This document shows positions 15,896 to 24,325 of a stretch of 64,000 nt of DNA, piece by piece. Numbering within the stretch: the stretch's first letter is position 1; the number at the start of each line of letters is the position of its first letter. The translations under genes were made by a program, and so were the position numbers. A model generated the notes under the pieces. The model ran no database searches. It was not told the origin of the DNA and saw nothing but the letters and a program-made list of their open reading frames with translations. Source of the stretch: Comamonas koreensis (lineage in GTDB: Bacteria; Pseudomonadota; Gammaproteobacteria; Burkholderiales; Burkholderiaceae_C); NCBI RefSeq assembly GCF_021026195.1, contig NZ_JAJNCT010000009.1, forward strand, positions 124,001 to 188,000, written 5' to 3'.

Positions 15896-16843
15896 TCAGA
15901 ACCCATGCCCGATTTCGCGCCAAGGCTGGGTCGGCAGGCCGGCCACGCCGACGCGCATCGCGAACACGCAGCCCGACAGCGGCAGTTGGGCCAGCTCGTC
16001 GCGGCTGCGGCCGTGGCGGGCGGAGGTGACGTACAGGGTGCGGCCATCGCTGCCGCCAAAGCAGGGCATCGTGGGGCAGAGCGCCGGTGTGTAGTGGTTG
16101 GCGAGGATGCGGCCCTGCGGGGAGATCTGCAGCACGCGGCCGCCCTCGTACATCGCGCACCAGTAGTTGCCTTCGACGTCGACAGCGGCGCCATCGGGCC
16201 GGCCGCCGTAGCCGGGCTCGCCCGGTGTCCAGCCCTCGGGCTTGCTGTCAAAACGGATGAAGACCTCGCCCTCGCCTTGCGGGTAGCCGCTCACGTCGCA
16301 GGCAAATTTCTTGACCGTGTGGCTGGGCGTATCGGCCCAGTACATCGTACGGCGGTCGGGCGACCAGGCCAAGCCATTGGCGTTGGAGACGCCATCGAGC
16401 ACCTTGCGCACCGTCGTGGTGCCTGTCAGGCCATCGATGCAGTAGAGCGCTGCTACCGGCTCGCGCGGGCCGCTGGCCGGCTCGTGGATGGTGCCCACCC
16501 AGAAGCGGCCCTGGGCATCGCAGCGGCCGTCGTTGCCGCGCTCGGTGGCGGGGTCGATCGGCAGGCGGGCGATCTCGTGCAGGGTACCGCCCCAGTGGGT
16601 GGCGCGGCAGATGCGGTCGCGCAGCACCACGATCCAGCCGTCCAGCGCGCCGCCGCTGCGGGCCGGCGCCATGCAGCCGGGCTCGGCGGGCATGTCCCAG
16701 CGGTCCATATAGCCCGATCCGGGCATCGTGCGCCACAGCTGTTTGCCAGCCACATCAACGCCATAGAGAACACCACCACTGGCTTGCCAGAAAGGAGACT
16801 CCCCCAACGCAAAGGGCTGGCTGACCACGGTATGCCAGATCAT
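15896..16843 (-). CDS. SMP-30/gluconolactonase family hydrolase
   Basis: Six-bladed beta-propeller lactonase of 315 aa (SMP-30/gluconolactonase/LRE family), hydrolysing sugar or other lactones with one divalent metal. Visible parts are the N-terminal LGESPFW metal Glu motif, the NDGRCDAQGRFWVGT blade with its metal-binding Asn, the SNANGLAWSPD blade and the GRPDGAAVDVEGNYWCA blade. No signal peptide, so cytoplasmic. It stands alone between glcE and the Lrp gene (70 and 75 bp gaps). The substrate is unknown. Confidence 0.9.
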   Translation of the reverse strand: MIWHTVVSQPFALGESPFWQASGGVLYGVDVAGKQLWRTMPGSGYMDRWDMPAEPGCMAPARSGGALDGWIVVLRDRICRATHWGGTLHEIARLPIDPATERGNDGRCDAQGRFWVGTIHEPASGPREPVAALYCIDGLTGTTTVRKVLDGVSNANGLAWSPDRRTMYWADTPSHTVKKFACDVSGYPQGEGEVFIRFDSKPEGWTPGEPGYGGRPDGAAVDVEGNYWCAMYEGGRVLQISPQGRILANHYTPALCPTMPCFGGSDGRTLYVTSARHGRSRDELAQLPLSGCVFAMRVGVAGLPTQPWREIGHGF

Positions 16844-16918
16844 GGCGTTCCTTTAAAAATGAATTGCATGGAAAACCCTAAGCATTATCTGTGCCACCTG
16901 GCTTGCCGAGAAACTGGC

Positions 16919-17386
16919 TTATGGAATATAGGACAGCGGCAACGCGGTGGTGAACTTCAGCTCCTCCATCGCAAAGCTGGACGACACATCCAGCAACTGG
17001 GTATCGGCAATCAGGCGCTTGTAGACCTTGTCGTACGCGGCGATGTCGGGCACCACCACACGCAGCAGGTAGTCCACCTCGCCGCTCATGCGGTAGAACT
17101 CCACCACCTCGGCGATGGCCGCCACCGCCGCGCGAAAGCGCTCAAACCATTCCTGGCTGTGCATGCTGGTGCGCACCGCGACAAACACGGTCACACCCAC
17201 ATTGACCTTGTCGCGGTCCACCAGTGCCACCTGGCGCTTGATGACCCCGGCCTCCTTGAGCCTCTGGATACGGCGCCAGCAAGGGGTGGCCGACAGCCCC
17301 ACCTGGGCCGCCAGTTCGGCGACCTGGGTCTCCGCATCGGCCTGCAGCAACTCCAGCAGTTTGCGGTCAATAGAATCCAATTTCAT
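16919..17386 (-). CDS. Lrp/AsnC-family transcriptional regulator
   Basis: Leucine-responsive-type regulator of 155 aa. The N-terminal helix-turn-helix (MKLDSIDRKLLELLQ ... LSATPCWRRIQRLKEAGVI) is followed by an RAM ligand-binding domain (VFVAVRTSMHSQEWFERF; RMSGEVDYLLRVVVPD). The start at MKLDSIDRK is the standard one for the family; the upstream in-frame extension runs into the divergent promoter. It is divergent from the desulfurase fusion with 94 bp between starts, the usual arrangement for a regulator and its target, so it may respond to cysteine or another amino acid (inference). Confidence 0.93.
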   Translation of the reverse strand: MKLDSIDRKLLELLQADAETQVAELAAQVGLSATPCWRRIQRLKEAGVIKRQVALVDRDKVNVGVTVFVAVRTSMHSQEWFERFRAAVAAIAEVVEFYRMSGEVDYLLRVVVPDIAAYDKVYKRLIADTQLLDVSSSFAMEELKFTTALPLSYIP

Positions 17387-17480
17387 TCTTCGCCCATTTT
17401 TTGGAATAGAACTCCAATATTCTGCAATAACTGGCAAATTCTGCGGCTGTATTCCCCGGCCCGGCCTCGACAATGTGGGC

Positions 17481-19727
17481 ATGGAAATCTACCTCGACGC
17501 CAACGCCACCACCCCCGTCCTCCCCCAAGCCCGCGCCGCCGCCCTGGCGGTGATGGCCGATGCCTATGGCAACCCCAGCAGCATCCATGGCAGCGGCCTC
17601 AAGGCCCGCGCACTGCTGGACGAAGCGCGCGCAGCAGCACGCCAGGTGCTGGGCGTGCCCAGCGGCCAGCTGCTGTTCACCAGCGGCGCGACCGAGGGCA
17701 TCCAGACAGCAGTGCTGTCCGCGCTGAGCGCCCTGCGCCAGCGCCGCGATGCAGGCGACAGCAGCCCCATGCAGCTGCTCTACGGCGCGACCGAACACAA
17801 GGCCGTGCCTGAGGCCCTCAAGCACTGGAATGCCGTGCTCGGCCTGCAGCTGCCGATCGCCGCCATCCCCGTGGGCATCGATGGCCGCCACGACCTGGCT
17901 TGGCTGCGCGCGCAGGCGCCCACGGCCGGCCTGGTCTGCACGATGGCCGCCAACAACGAGACCGGCGTGGTCAGCGATCTGGACGGCATTGCCGATGCGC
18001 TGCGCGGCAGCCCGGCGCTGTGGCTGGTCGATGGCGTGCAGGCGCTGGGCAAGCTGGCGCTCAACCCGGTTGAGCGCGGCATCGACTACGCACCGTTCTC
18101 CGGCCACAAGCTCTATGCGCCCAAGGGCGTGGGCATGCTCTATGTGCGTGAGGGCGCGCCCTTTACGCCGCTACTGGCCGGCGGCGGCCAGGAAGGCGCA
18201 CTGCGCGCCGGTACCGAAAACATGGCTGGCATTGCCGCACTGGGCGCCGTGCTGCGCGCACTGCAGGACGGCGGCAGCTTTGCCAGCGCTGCCACGATGG
18301 CCGACCACCGCAGCCAGCTGGAAGCGGCGCTGCGCAATGCCTTTGCCGGCCTGGTGTTCAACGCGCCGCCCGCGCTGTGCCTGCCCACCACGTTGAACTT
18401 CTCCGTGCCGGGCCTCAGCGCCAAGCTGCTGCTTGATCTGTTTGATGCCGCCGGCCTGCGGGTCAGCGGTGGCTCGGCCTGCAGCGCCAGCAAGGCCCAG
18501 CCCAGCTATGTGCTCGAAGCCATGGGCCTGCCCGCCTGGCAGACGGCTGCGGCGGTGCGCATGTCCTTTGGCGCGGCCGATTCGGCCGAGATGATCGCCG
18601 AAGCCTGCCAGCGCATCCGTGCCTGCGGCGCCGCACTGCGCGCCAACTGCCTGGTGGAGGCGCCTGAAGACACCGACCATGGCGCCACCCCGTTGCTGAC
18701 GCGCTTTGTCGTCGATGGGGCCTGCTGCTACCTGCTGGCCGATGCCACCAGCCAGCGCTGCGTGGTGGTCGATCCGCTGCCCGAGCTGGTCGGGCGCCTG
18801 GCGCAGTGGCTGCGCTGCCGGGGCTACACCCTGGCCGCCGTGCTGGACACCCACAGCCATGGCGACCATGCCTCATCGGCGGCCGAGCTGCGCGCGGCCG
18901 TACCCGCTGCGCTGCAGGCCGCTGGCGCGGTAGATGCGCTGGGCTGGCCCCAAGGCGCCACGCAGATTGCGCTGGGCGCCTATCGCCTGAGCCGCCTGGC
19001 ACTGCCCGGTCACACTGCCGACTCCACCGCCTATCTGCTGCATGAAGGTGCACAGCTGCAGCTGGCCCTGGTGGGCGATACCGTGCTGCCCGGCGCACTG
19101 GGCCGCAGCGATTTTGCGCAGAGCGCGCCGCTGGCCTATGCGGGCAGCCTGCGCCTGCTGGCCGAGACCGTGGGCCCGCAAACCCTGCTGCTGCCCGGCC
19201 ATGACTATGACAACCGCTTTGCCTGCACCCTGGCCGTCGAGGCTGCTGCCCAGCCGCTGCTGGCCGGCGTGCTGCAAGGCCAGTTGGATGCCGCCGCCTT
19301 TGCCGCTGCCAAGGCCGCGCTGGAGCAGGACCTGGCCCCCACCGCCTACCAAACCATGGCCTGCGGCGCCCGCGTGGATGCCGCCACGCCCACCGGGTGT
19401 GTGGAGCTGCCGGTGGCCCGTGCCCAGGCGCTGCAGCAGGTCGGCGGCGCCGTGCTGCTGGTGGATGTGCGCGAGCCCTATGAGCAGCAACTGGGCCAGG
19501 CGCCGGGCATGGACGAGGGCGCCAGCAGCCAGGCCGTGCCGCTGTCGGTCCTGCTCAATGCACTGCCGCAGTGGCTCGCCTTGCCGGCCGATACCCCCGT
19601 GGTGTTTTACTGCCGCAGCGGCAACCGCAGTGCCCAGGCGGCCCATGCATTGCGCCGGCTGGGCCACCACCAGGCCTTCAGCGTGGCCGGTGGCCTGGCG
19701 CTGTGGCCAGAGCGCGCCACGGCATAG
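17481..19727 (+). CDS. cysteine desulfurase / metallo-beta-lactamase / rhodanese fusion
   Basis: A 748-aa protein with three sulfur-related domains. Residues 1-390 form a class V PLP enzyme of the IscS/NifS type, with PLP Lys210 (FSGHKLYAPKG) and catalytic Cys334 (GGSACSASK). Residues about 400-590 form a metallo-beta-lactamase domain like persulfide dioxygenase (ETHE1), with THSHGDH at 457-463, His511, Asp533 and His574. Residues about 640-748 form a rhodanese domain with Cys711 in FYCRSGNRS. The known activities of these families form a series: sulfur from cysteine as persulfide, oxidation of glutathione persulfide, and sulfur transfer. The ATG at MEIYLDANATTP is the canonical desulfurase start. 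Divergent from an Lrp regulator, it may detoxify or mobilise cysteine sulfur; the function is inferred from the domains. Confidence 0.9.
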   Translation: MEIYLDANATTPVLPQARAAALAVMADAYGNPSSIHGSGLKARALLDEARAAARQVLGVPSGQLLFTSGATEGIQTAVLSALSALRQRRDAGDSSPMQLLYGATEHKAVPEALKHWNAVLGLQLPIAAIPVGIDGRHDLAWLRAQAPTAGLVCTMAANNETGVVSDLDGIADALRGSPALWLVDGVQALGKLALNPVERGIDYAPFSGHKLYAPKGVGMLYVREGAPFTPLLAGGGQEGALRAGTENMAGIAALGAVLRALQDGGSFASAATMADHRSQLEAALRNAFAGLVFNAPPALCLPTTLNFSVPGLSAKLLLDLFDAAGLRVSGGSACSASKAQPSYVLEAMGLPAWQTAAAVRMSFGAADSAEMIAEACQRIRACGAALRANCLVEAPEDTDHGATPLLTRFVVDGACCYLLADATSQRCVVVDPLPELVGRLAQWLRCRGYTLAAVLDTHSHGDHASSAAELRAAVPAALQAAGAVDALGWPQGATQIALGAYRLSRLALPGHTADSTAYLLHEGAQLQLALVGDTVLPGALGRSDFAQSAPLAYAGSLRLLAETVGPQTLLLPGHDYDNRFACTLAVEAAAQPLLAGVLQGQLDAAAFAAAKAALEQDLAPTAYQTMACGARVDAATPTGCVELPVARAQALQQVGGAVLLVDVREPYEQQLGQAPGMDEGASSQAVPLSVLLNALPQWLALPADTPVVFYCRSGNRSAQAAHALRRLGHHQAFSVAGGLALWPERATA

Positions 19728-19762
19728 GTCTGAACGGTGTTTTATGCGCCAGCGCGGCGCAT

Positions 19763-19798
19763 AAAAAAAGGCCGGCCGGGTTGTGCACCCGTCCGGCC
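19763..19798 (-). terminator. rho-independent terminator of amtB
   Basis: On the minus strand a GC-rich 12-bp stem (GGCCGGACGGGT with its near-complement ACCCGGCCGGCC, loop GCACA) is followed by seven T. It lies 22 bases past the amtB stop. A second small hairpin at 19740-19766 overlaps the T tract. Confidence 0.85.
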
Positions 19799-19820
19799 CC
19801 CCAAGGAGTATCCGCAAGAA

Positions 19821-21128
19821 TCAACGTCCGTAGGCCGCTTCGCCGTGGGAGGTGATATCCAGGCCTTCGCGTTCGGCTTCTTCCGTCACACGCAGACCAC
19901 CCGTCAGCAGACCAGCCACCTTGTACGAGATCCAGGCCGCTACTGCAGACCACACGATGGTGATCAGCACGCCCTTGGTCTGCACCCAGATCTGGTGGGC
20001 CATGTTGTAGCCTTCTGGCTCGACACCGCCCAGGCTGGAGGCGCAGAACACACCGGTCAGGATGGCACCCAGGATACCGCCCACGCCGTGAACACCGAAG
20101 ACGTCGCAGGTGTCATCGACCTTGAGCAGGCGCTTGAGACCGGACACACCCCACAGGCACAGAGCGCCAGCGAGCAGACCCATCACGATGGCACCCATGG
20201 GGCCGACAAAACCGGCTGCCGGGGTGATGACCACCAGGCCACCGACAGCACCCGAAGCGGCACCCAGCATCGAAGGCTTGCCCTTGTGCAGGGTTTCGCA
20301 GACCAACCAGCTCACGCAAGCTGCGCCGGTGGCCACGATGGTGTTGATGAAGGCCAGACCGGCAATACCGTTGGCAGCACCTGCCGAGCCGGCGTTGAAG
20401 CCGAACCAGCCCACCCACAGCAGCGATGCGCCCACCATGGTCAAGGTCAGGTTGTGGGGCGCCAGCGCTTCGCGGCCAAAGCCCAGACGCTTGCCCAGCA
20501 CATAGGAGCCCACCAGACCGGCCACACCGGCGTTGATGTGCACGACGGTGCCGCCGGCAAAGTCCAGCGCGCCATCCTTGCCCAGCAGACCACCGCCCCA
20601 GACCATGTGGGCAATCGGCAGGTAGCTGAAGGTGAACCACAGCACCGCGAAGATCATCACGGCAGCGAACTTGATGCGCTCGGCAAAGGCACCGACGATC
20701 AGCGCCACGGTGATGGCGGCGAACGTAGCCTGGAACGAGACGAACACATACTCAGGCACGGTGGCCATCGCACCCGACAAGGTATCGGGGGTGATACCCA
20801 TCAGGAACACCTTGCCGAAGTCGCCAAAGAAGTTGCCTTCGCCAGAGAAGGTCAAGGAGTAGCCGTAGATGGTCCACAGCACGGTGATCAGCGAAAAGAT
20901 CGTGAATACCTGGGCCAGCACCGACAGCATGTTCTTGCTGCGCACCAGACCGCCGTAGAACAGCGCCAGACCCGGGATCACCATCAGGATCACCAGCATG
21001 GTCGAGGTCATGATCCAGGCGGTATCGCCTGCGCTCAGAACGGGAGCTGCCGCATCGGCCGCAGCCGCGTTGCCCGCAGTGGCCAGTGCCACCGCCGCCA
21101 GCCCTGCCAAGGAAAGTAGTCGTCTCAT
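19821..21128 (-). CDS. amtB: ammonium transporter AmtB
   Basis: Ammonium channel of the Amt/Mep/Rh family, 435 aa, eleven membrane segments plus a cleavable N-terminal signal sequence (RRLLSLAGLAAVALATAGNA). It conducts NH3/NH4+ across the inner membrane. The pore twin histidines are in YLPIAHMVWG and FGVHGVGGI, and LALFYGGLVRSKN is the family signature. The start is taken at MRRLL, ten bases from an AAGG ribosome site; a GTG three codons upstream is too close to it. Last gene of the porin-glnK-amtB operon, 66 bp after glnK, under the sigma-54 promoter at 22366-22381. GlnK should close the channel when ammonium is plentiful. Confidence 0.96.
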   Translation of the reverse strand: MRRLLSLAGLAAVALATAGNAAAADAAAPVLSAGDTAWIMTSTMLVILMVIPGLALFYGGLVRSKNMLSVLAQVFTIFSLITVLWTIYGYSLTFSGEGNFFGDFGKVFLMGITPDTLSGAMATVPEYVFVSFQATFAAITVALIVGAFAERIKFAAVMIFAVLWFTFSYLPIAHMVWGGGLLGKDGALDFAGGTVVHINAGVAGLVGSYVLGKRLGFGREALAPHNLTLTMVGASLLWVGWFGFNAGSAGAANGIAGLAFINTIVATGAACVSWLVCETLHKGKPSMLGAASGAVGGLVVITPAAGFVGPMGAIVMGLLAGALCLWGVSGLKRLLKVDDTCDVFGVHGVGGILGAILTGVFCASSLGGVEPEGYNMAHQIWVQTKGVLITIVWSAVAAWISYKVAGLLTGGLRVTEEAEREGLDITSHGEAAYGR

Positions 21129-21194
21129 GTTGTTCACACCTTCAAGATAAATTGGCTTGTTGCGCGCGCCTTGCCAGCGCGGAGCGCTGTTTTT

Positions 21195-21557
<363 letters not shown>

Positions 21558-21576
21558 TTATTGCAGCGGCGCTGCG

Positions 21577-22314
21577 TCAAAAAGCCTTGGTCAGCGACAC
21601 GATCGCGCGACCCTTGTTCACAAAGCCGAAGGCACCGGTCTTGTTGGCGCCCACCCAGGCGGCGCTGAGCGAGAAGCCGTCACCCAGGTCATAGGCACCG
21701 CCCACGCTGTAGTCCAGGTAGTTGGGCACGCCCAGGTCCTTGATGTCGCTGGAAAAGCGGGTGTAGCCCACGGCCAGCTTCAAGGTCGTCTTGGGCGCCA
21801 CTTCCTGCGCAAATGCCACATTCAGGTAACCGGTGTTGCGGCCCTTGTACGTGCTGTCGTACTTGGTGCCGGCCCAACCAAAATAATCCTTCGACACGGT
21901 GTGCGAGTACTTCACGGTCACGGGCCCGTAGGTACCCGAGCCATACAGCTCGGTGGTGTTGCCCAGCGTGTTGCCGGGGTAGACATAGGTCAGCAGACCC
22001 AGGTCCCAGTCCACATCGGCAGCCTTGAACTTGTAGCCACCGTAGAAATCCATCTCCAGCTTGTTGTTGTCGAGCCAGTCGACGGTGGAGTTCCAGTTAC
22101 CCACATAAAAGCCGCTGTCGCCAAAGGCGTAGTCGACCCCTCCCTGGAGGGCGGGCTTGACCCACTGGGCACTAGAGGACTTCTGGTCCTGACCACGGAA
22201 CTTGTAGTTCGTGGTCACGCTCACGTTGGCGGTCAGCTGCGCGCTTGCCACCATCGGCAGCGCCAGGAACGCTGCACCTGCCACCACCATCCAGCCTCTG
22301 TTGCTCATTGCCAT
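21577..22314 (-). CDS. TorF-family outer-membrane beta-barrel protein
   Basis: Exported protein of 245 aa with a clear signal peptide (RGWMVVAGAAFLALPMVASA, cleavage before QLTAN). The mature part alternates aromatic and polar strands (NYKFRGQDQ, GFYVGNWNSTVDW, GTYGPVTVKYSHTVSKD) and ends in Phe, all typical of an outer-membrane barrel of the TorF/gcw_chp group. The ATG with AAGGAG seven bases upstream is chosen; an in-frame extension crosses the promoter. It is first in the operon with glnK and amtB and under sigma-54 control. A pore for nitrogen compounds during starvation is the natural suggestion; this is inferred. Confidence 0.9.
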   Translation of the reverse strand: MAMSNRGWMVVAGAAFLALPMVASAQLTANVSVTTNYKFRGQDQKSSSAQWVKPALQGGVDYAFGDSGFYVGNWNSTVDWLDNNKLEMDFYGGYKFKAADVDWDLGLLTYVYPGNTLGNTTELYGSGTYGPVTVKYSHTVSKDYFGWAGTKYDSTYKGRNTGYLNVAFAQEVAPKTTLKLAVGYTRFSSDIKDLGVPNYLDYSVGGAYDLGDGFSLSAAWVGANKTGAFGFVNKGRAIVSLTKAF

Positions 22315-22365
22315 TGCCACACTCCTTGTTGATGAATTCGACCCATCCGTTTGTGGCAAGCACAA

Positions 22366-22381
22366 TGCACAGAGCGTGCCA
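22366..22381 (-). promoter_or_regulatory. sigma-54 promoter of porin-glnK-amtB
   Basis: The minus strand reads TGGCACGCTCTGTGCA, matching the -24/-12 consensus TGGCAC-N5-TTGCA except for one base (GTGCA). It lies 51 bases upstream of the porin start codon. RpoN-dependent, NtrC-activated expression is the known mode for glnK-amtB operons. Confidence 0.85.
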
Positions 22382-22597
22382 ATCTCCGCGCCACCTGCTG
22401 CGTTGTGCGCACCAGACAAGCGCAGCGCGCTATGTTTTTTTGCAAATGCTTACGTTCTGAGGCGCAACAGGGCCGCCCGGGGCGATTGGCGAGGGGCGCG
22501 GGCGCGGGGCCTGGCCGTCCCGGGCCCGCGCCCCTTGTCCCCAAAACCGAGTTTTGCGATGCTGGCTGCAGCCGTGCCTCCAAGAGGTGCTTAGCAA

Positions 22598-22614
22598 TGC
22601 ACCAAAACGGTGCA
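22598..22614. promoter_or_regulatory. NtrC-type enhancer palindrome
   Basis: TGCACCAAAACGGTGCA is a perfect 6+6 inverted repeat with a 5-base centre, matching the NtrC site pattern GCACC-N5-GGTGC. It is about 220 bases upstream of the sigma-54 promoter, a usual enhancer distance, and only 21 bases before the comM start codon. Confidence 0.7.
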
Positions 22615-22635
22615 CAACCACAAGGAAGCCAGCCT

Positions 22636-24180
22636 ATGAGTCTCGCCGTGGTGCACAGCCGGGCCTTGGTCGGGCTCACCGGCCATCCCGTCAGCGTCGA
22701 AGTCCATCTGGCCAATGGCCTGCCCAGCTTCACCCTGGTCGGTCTGGCCGATCTGGAAGTGAAGGAAGCCCGCGAGCGCGTGCGCTCGGCGCTGCAGAAC
22801 AGCGGGCTGGAGTTTCCGCACAACAAGCGCATTACCGTCAACCTGGCCCCCGCCGATCTCCCTAAGGAATCGGGCCGTTACGACCTGGCCATCGCGGTCG
22901 GCATTCTGGCGGCCAGCGGCGCCATTGATGCGGAGCGGCTCAGCCACTACGAGTTTGCCGGTGAGCTGTCGCTGTCCGGCGCACTGCGGCCGGTGCGCGG
23001 CGCGCTGGCCGCGAGCATGGATCTGCACCAGCGCGGCCAGCATGTGCGCCAGGTGCTGCCCCCGGGCAGTGCAGAAGATGCGGCGCTGGTGCCCGATGCC
23101 GAGGTCTACCGCGCCAGCCACCTGATGGACGTGGTGCAGCACTTTGCGCCGCAGGCCGCCAGCGCCGAGCCCGATGCAGCCCCCAGCCAGTGGCAGCGCA
23201 TGCCCGCCCAGGACCGGCCGCCCGAGGCGCCCGGCGCCGACATGGCCGACGTCAAAGGCCAGACCGCCAGCAAGCGGGTGCTGGAGATCGCCGCCTGCGG
23301 CGGCCACAACCTGCTGATGCTGGGCGCACCGGGCGCCGGCAAATCGATGCTGGCCCAGCGCTTTGCCGGCCTGCTGCCTGCGCTGAGCGTGGCCGAGGCG
23401 CTGGAGAACGCCGCCGTGCACAGCCTGGTCGGCGCCTTTGATGCCCGCAGCTGGGGCCAGCGCACCACCATGGCGCCCCACCACACCGCCAGCGCCGTGG
23501 CCCTGGTGGGCGGCGGCAGCCCGCCCCGGCCCGGTGCGATATCGCTGGCCCATTGCGGCGTGCTGTTCCTCGATGAGCTACCGGAGTTCCCCCGCAGCGC
23601 GCTCGAAGCACTGCGCGAGCCGCTGGAGACCGGCCAGATCAGCATTGCCCGCGCCGCGCAGCAGGCCACTTTTCCCGCCCGCTTTCAGCTGATCGCTGCG
23701 ATGAACCCCTGCCCCTGCGGTTTTCGGGGCTCGCGCCAGCGCGCCTGCCGCTGCTCGCCCGACCAGGTCAGCCGCTACCAGGCCCGCATCAGCGGCCCCC
23801 TGCTCGACCGCATCGACCTGCACCTGGAAGTCAGCCCCCTGCCCGCCGATGAGCTGCTCACCGCCCCCGCTGGCGAATCGACCGCCTCCATCCGCGAACG
23901 GGTGACCGCTGCCCGCGCCCGCTCACTGCAGCGCCAAGGCATGCTCAACCAGCAGCTGCAAGGCCAGGCGCTCGATGCCCACTGCCAGGCCGAACCCGCC
24001 GCGCTGCAACTGCTGCAAACCGCCGCCGCCCAGCTGGCCTGGTCCGCACGCGGTATCCACCGCAGCCTGCGCGTGGCCCGCTCGATTGCCGACCTGGCGC
24101 AGTCGGAGACCATCACCCCGGCCCATGTGGCTGAGGCGGTGCAGTACCGGCGGGCGCTGCTGGGTACCAACGGCATGTAG
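22636..24180 (+). CDS. comM: ComM/YifB-type AAA+ helicase (Mg-chelatase-like)
   Basis: ATPase of 514 aa of the ComM/YifB family, a hexameric helicase that promotes branch migration during natural transformation. An N-terminal Lon-like fold (residues 1-170, SFTLVGLADLEVKEARERVR) precedes the AAA+ core. Walker A is GAPGAGKS (230-237), Walker B VLFLDE (309-314), and a cysteine cluster NPCPCG ... ACRC (357-373) follows. A C-terminal helical lid with SARGIHRSLRVARSIADL closes it. The start at MSLAVVHSRAL matches the family; the frame open upstream crosses the divergent promoter. Monocistronic. An NtrC-like palindrome just before the gene belongs more likely to the opposite operon. Confidence 0.94.
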   Translation: MSLAVVHSRALVGLTGHPVSVEVHLANGLPSFTLVGLADLEVKEARERVRSALQNSGLEFPHNKRITVNLAPADLPKESGRYDLAIAVGILAASGAIDAERLSHYEFAGELSLSGALRPVRGALAASMDLHQRGQHVRQVLPPGSAEDAALVPDAEVYRASHLMDVVQHFAPQAASAEPDAAPSQWQRMPAQDRPPEAPGADMADVKGQTASKRVLEIAACGGHNLLMLGAPGAGKSMLAQRFAGLLPALSVAEALENAAVHSLVGAFDARSWGQRTTMAPHHTASAVALVGGGSPPRPGAISLAHCGVLFLDELPEFPRSALEALREPLETGQISIARAAQQATFPARFQLIAAMNPCPCGFRGSRQRACRCSPDQVSRYQARISGPLLDRIDLHLEVSPLPADELLTAPAGESTASIRERVTAARARSLQRQGMLNQQLQGQALDAHCQAEPAALQLLQTAAAQLAWSARGIHRSLRVARSIADLAQSETITPAHVAEAVQYRRALLGTNGM

Positions 24181-24325
24181 CCAGCGCTGCTGAACGCCCA
24201 CCCTTATGCAGAAAACGCGTTTGCTAAGTCAGAAAAATTAGTTCCTCCCGCAACGCTGTCTTCGCACAATCCCCCCTTTTGCGCCGCGCAGCCCTGCTGC
24301 GGCCGGCGGGTTTTTGAAAGCGGAT

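Larger units (their letters stand above)
22315..22635. promoter_or_regulatory. divergent region between porin operon and comM
   Basis: 321 bases without a gene. It contains the sigma-54 promoter (22366-22381) and an NtrC-type palindrome (22598-22614), separated by a GC-rich stretch with no other clear signal. The comM promoter must also lie here but is not obvious. Confidence 0.7.

Noticed and set aside
19740..19766. Terminator of the desulfurase fusion on the plus strand
   Set aside because: The hairpin TTTTATGCGCC/GGCGCATAAAA is followed by A, not T, in that direction; the clear terminator here belongs to amtB on the other strand.
22576..22592. Second NtrC site (GTGCCTCCAAGAGGTGC)
   Set aside because: The arms are only partly complementary; it may be a weak site but cannot be supported like the perfect one at 22598-22614.
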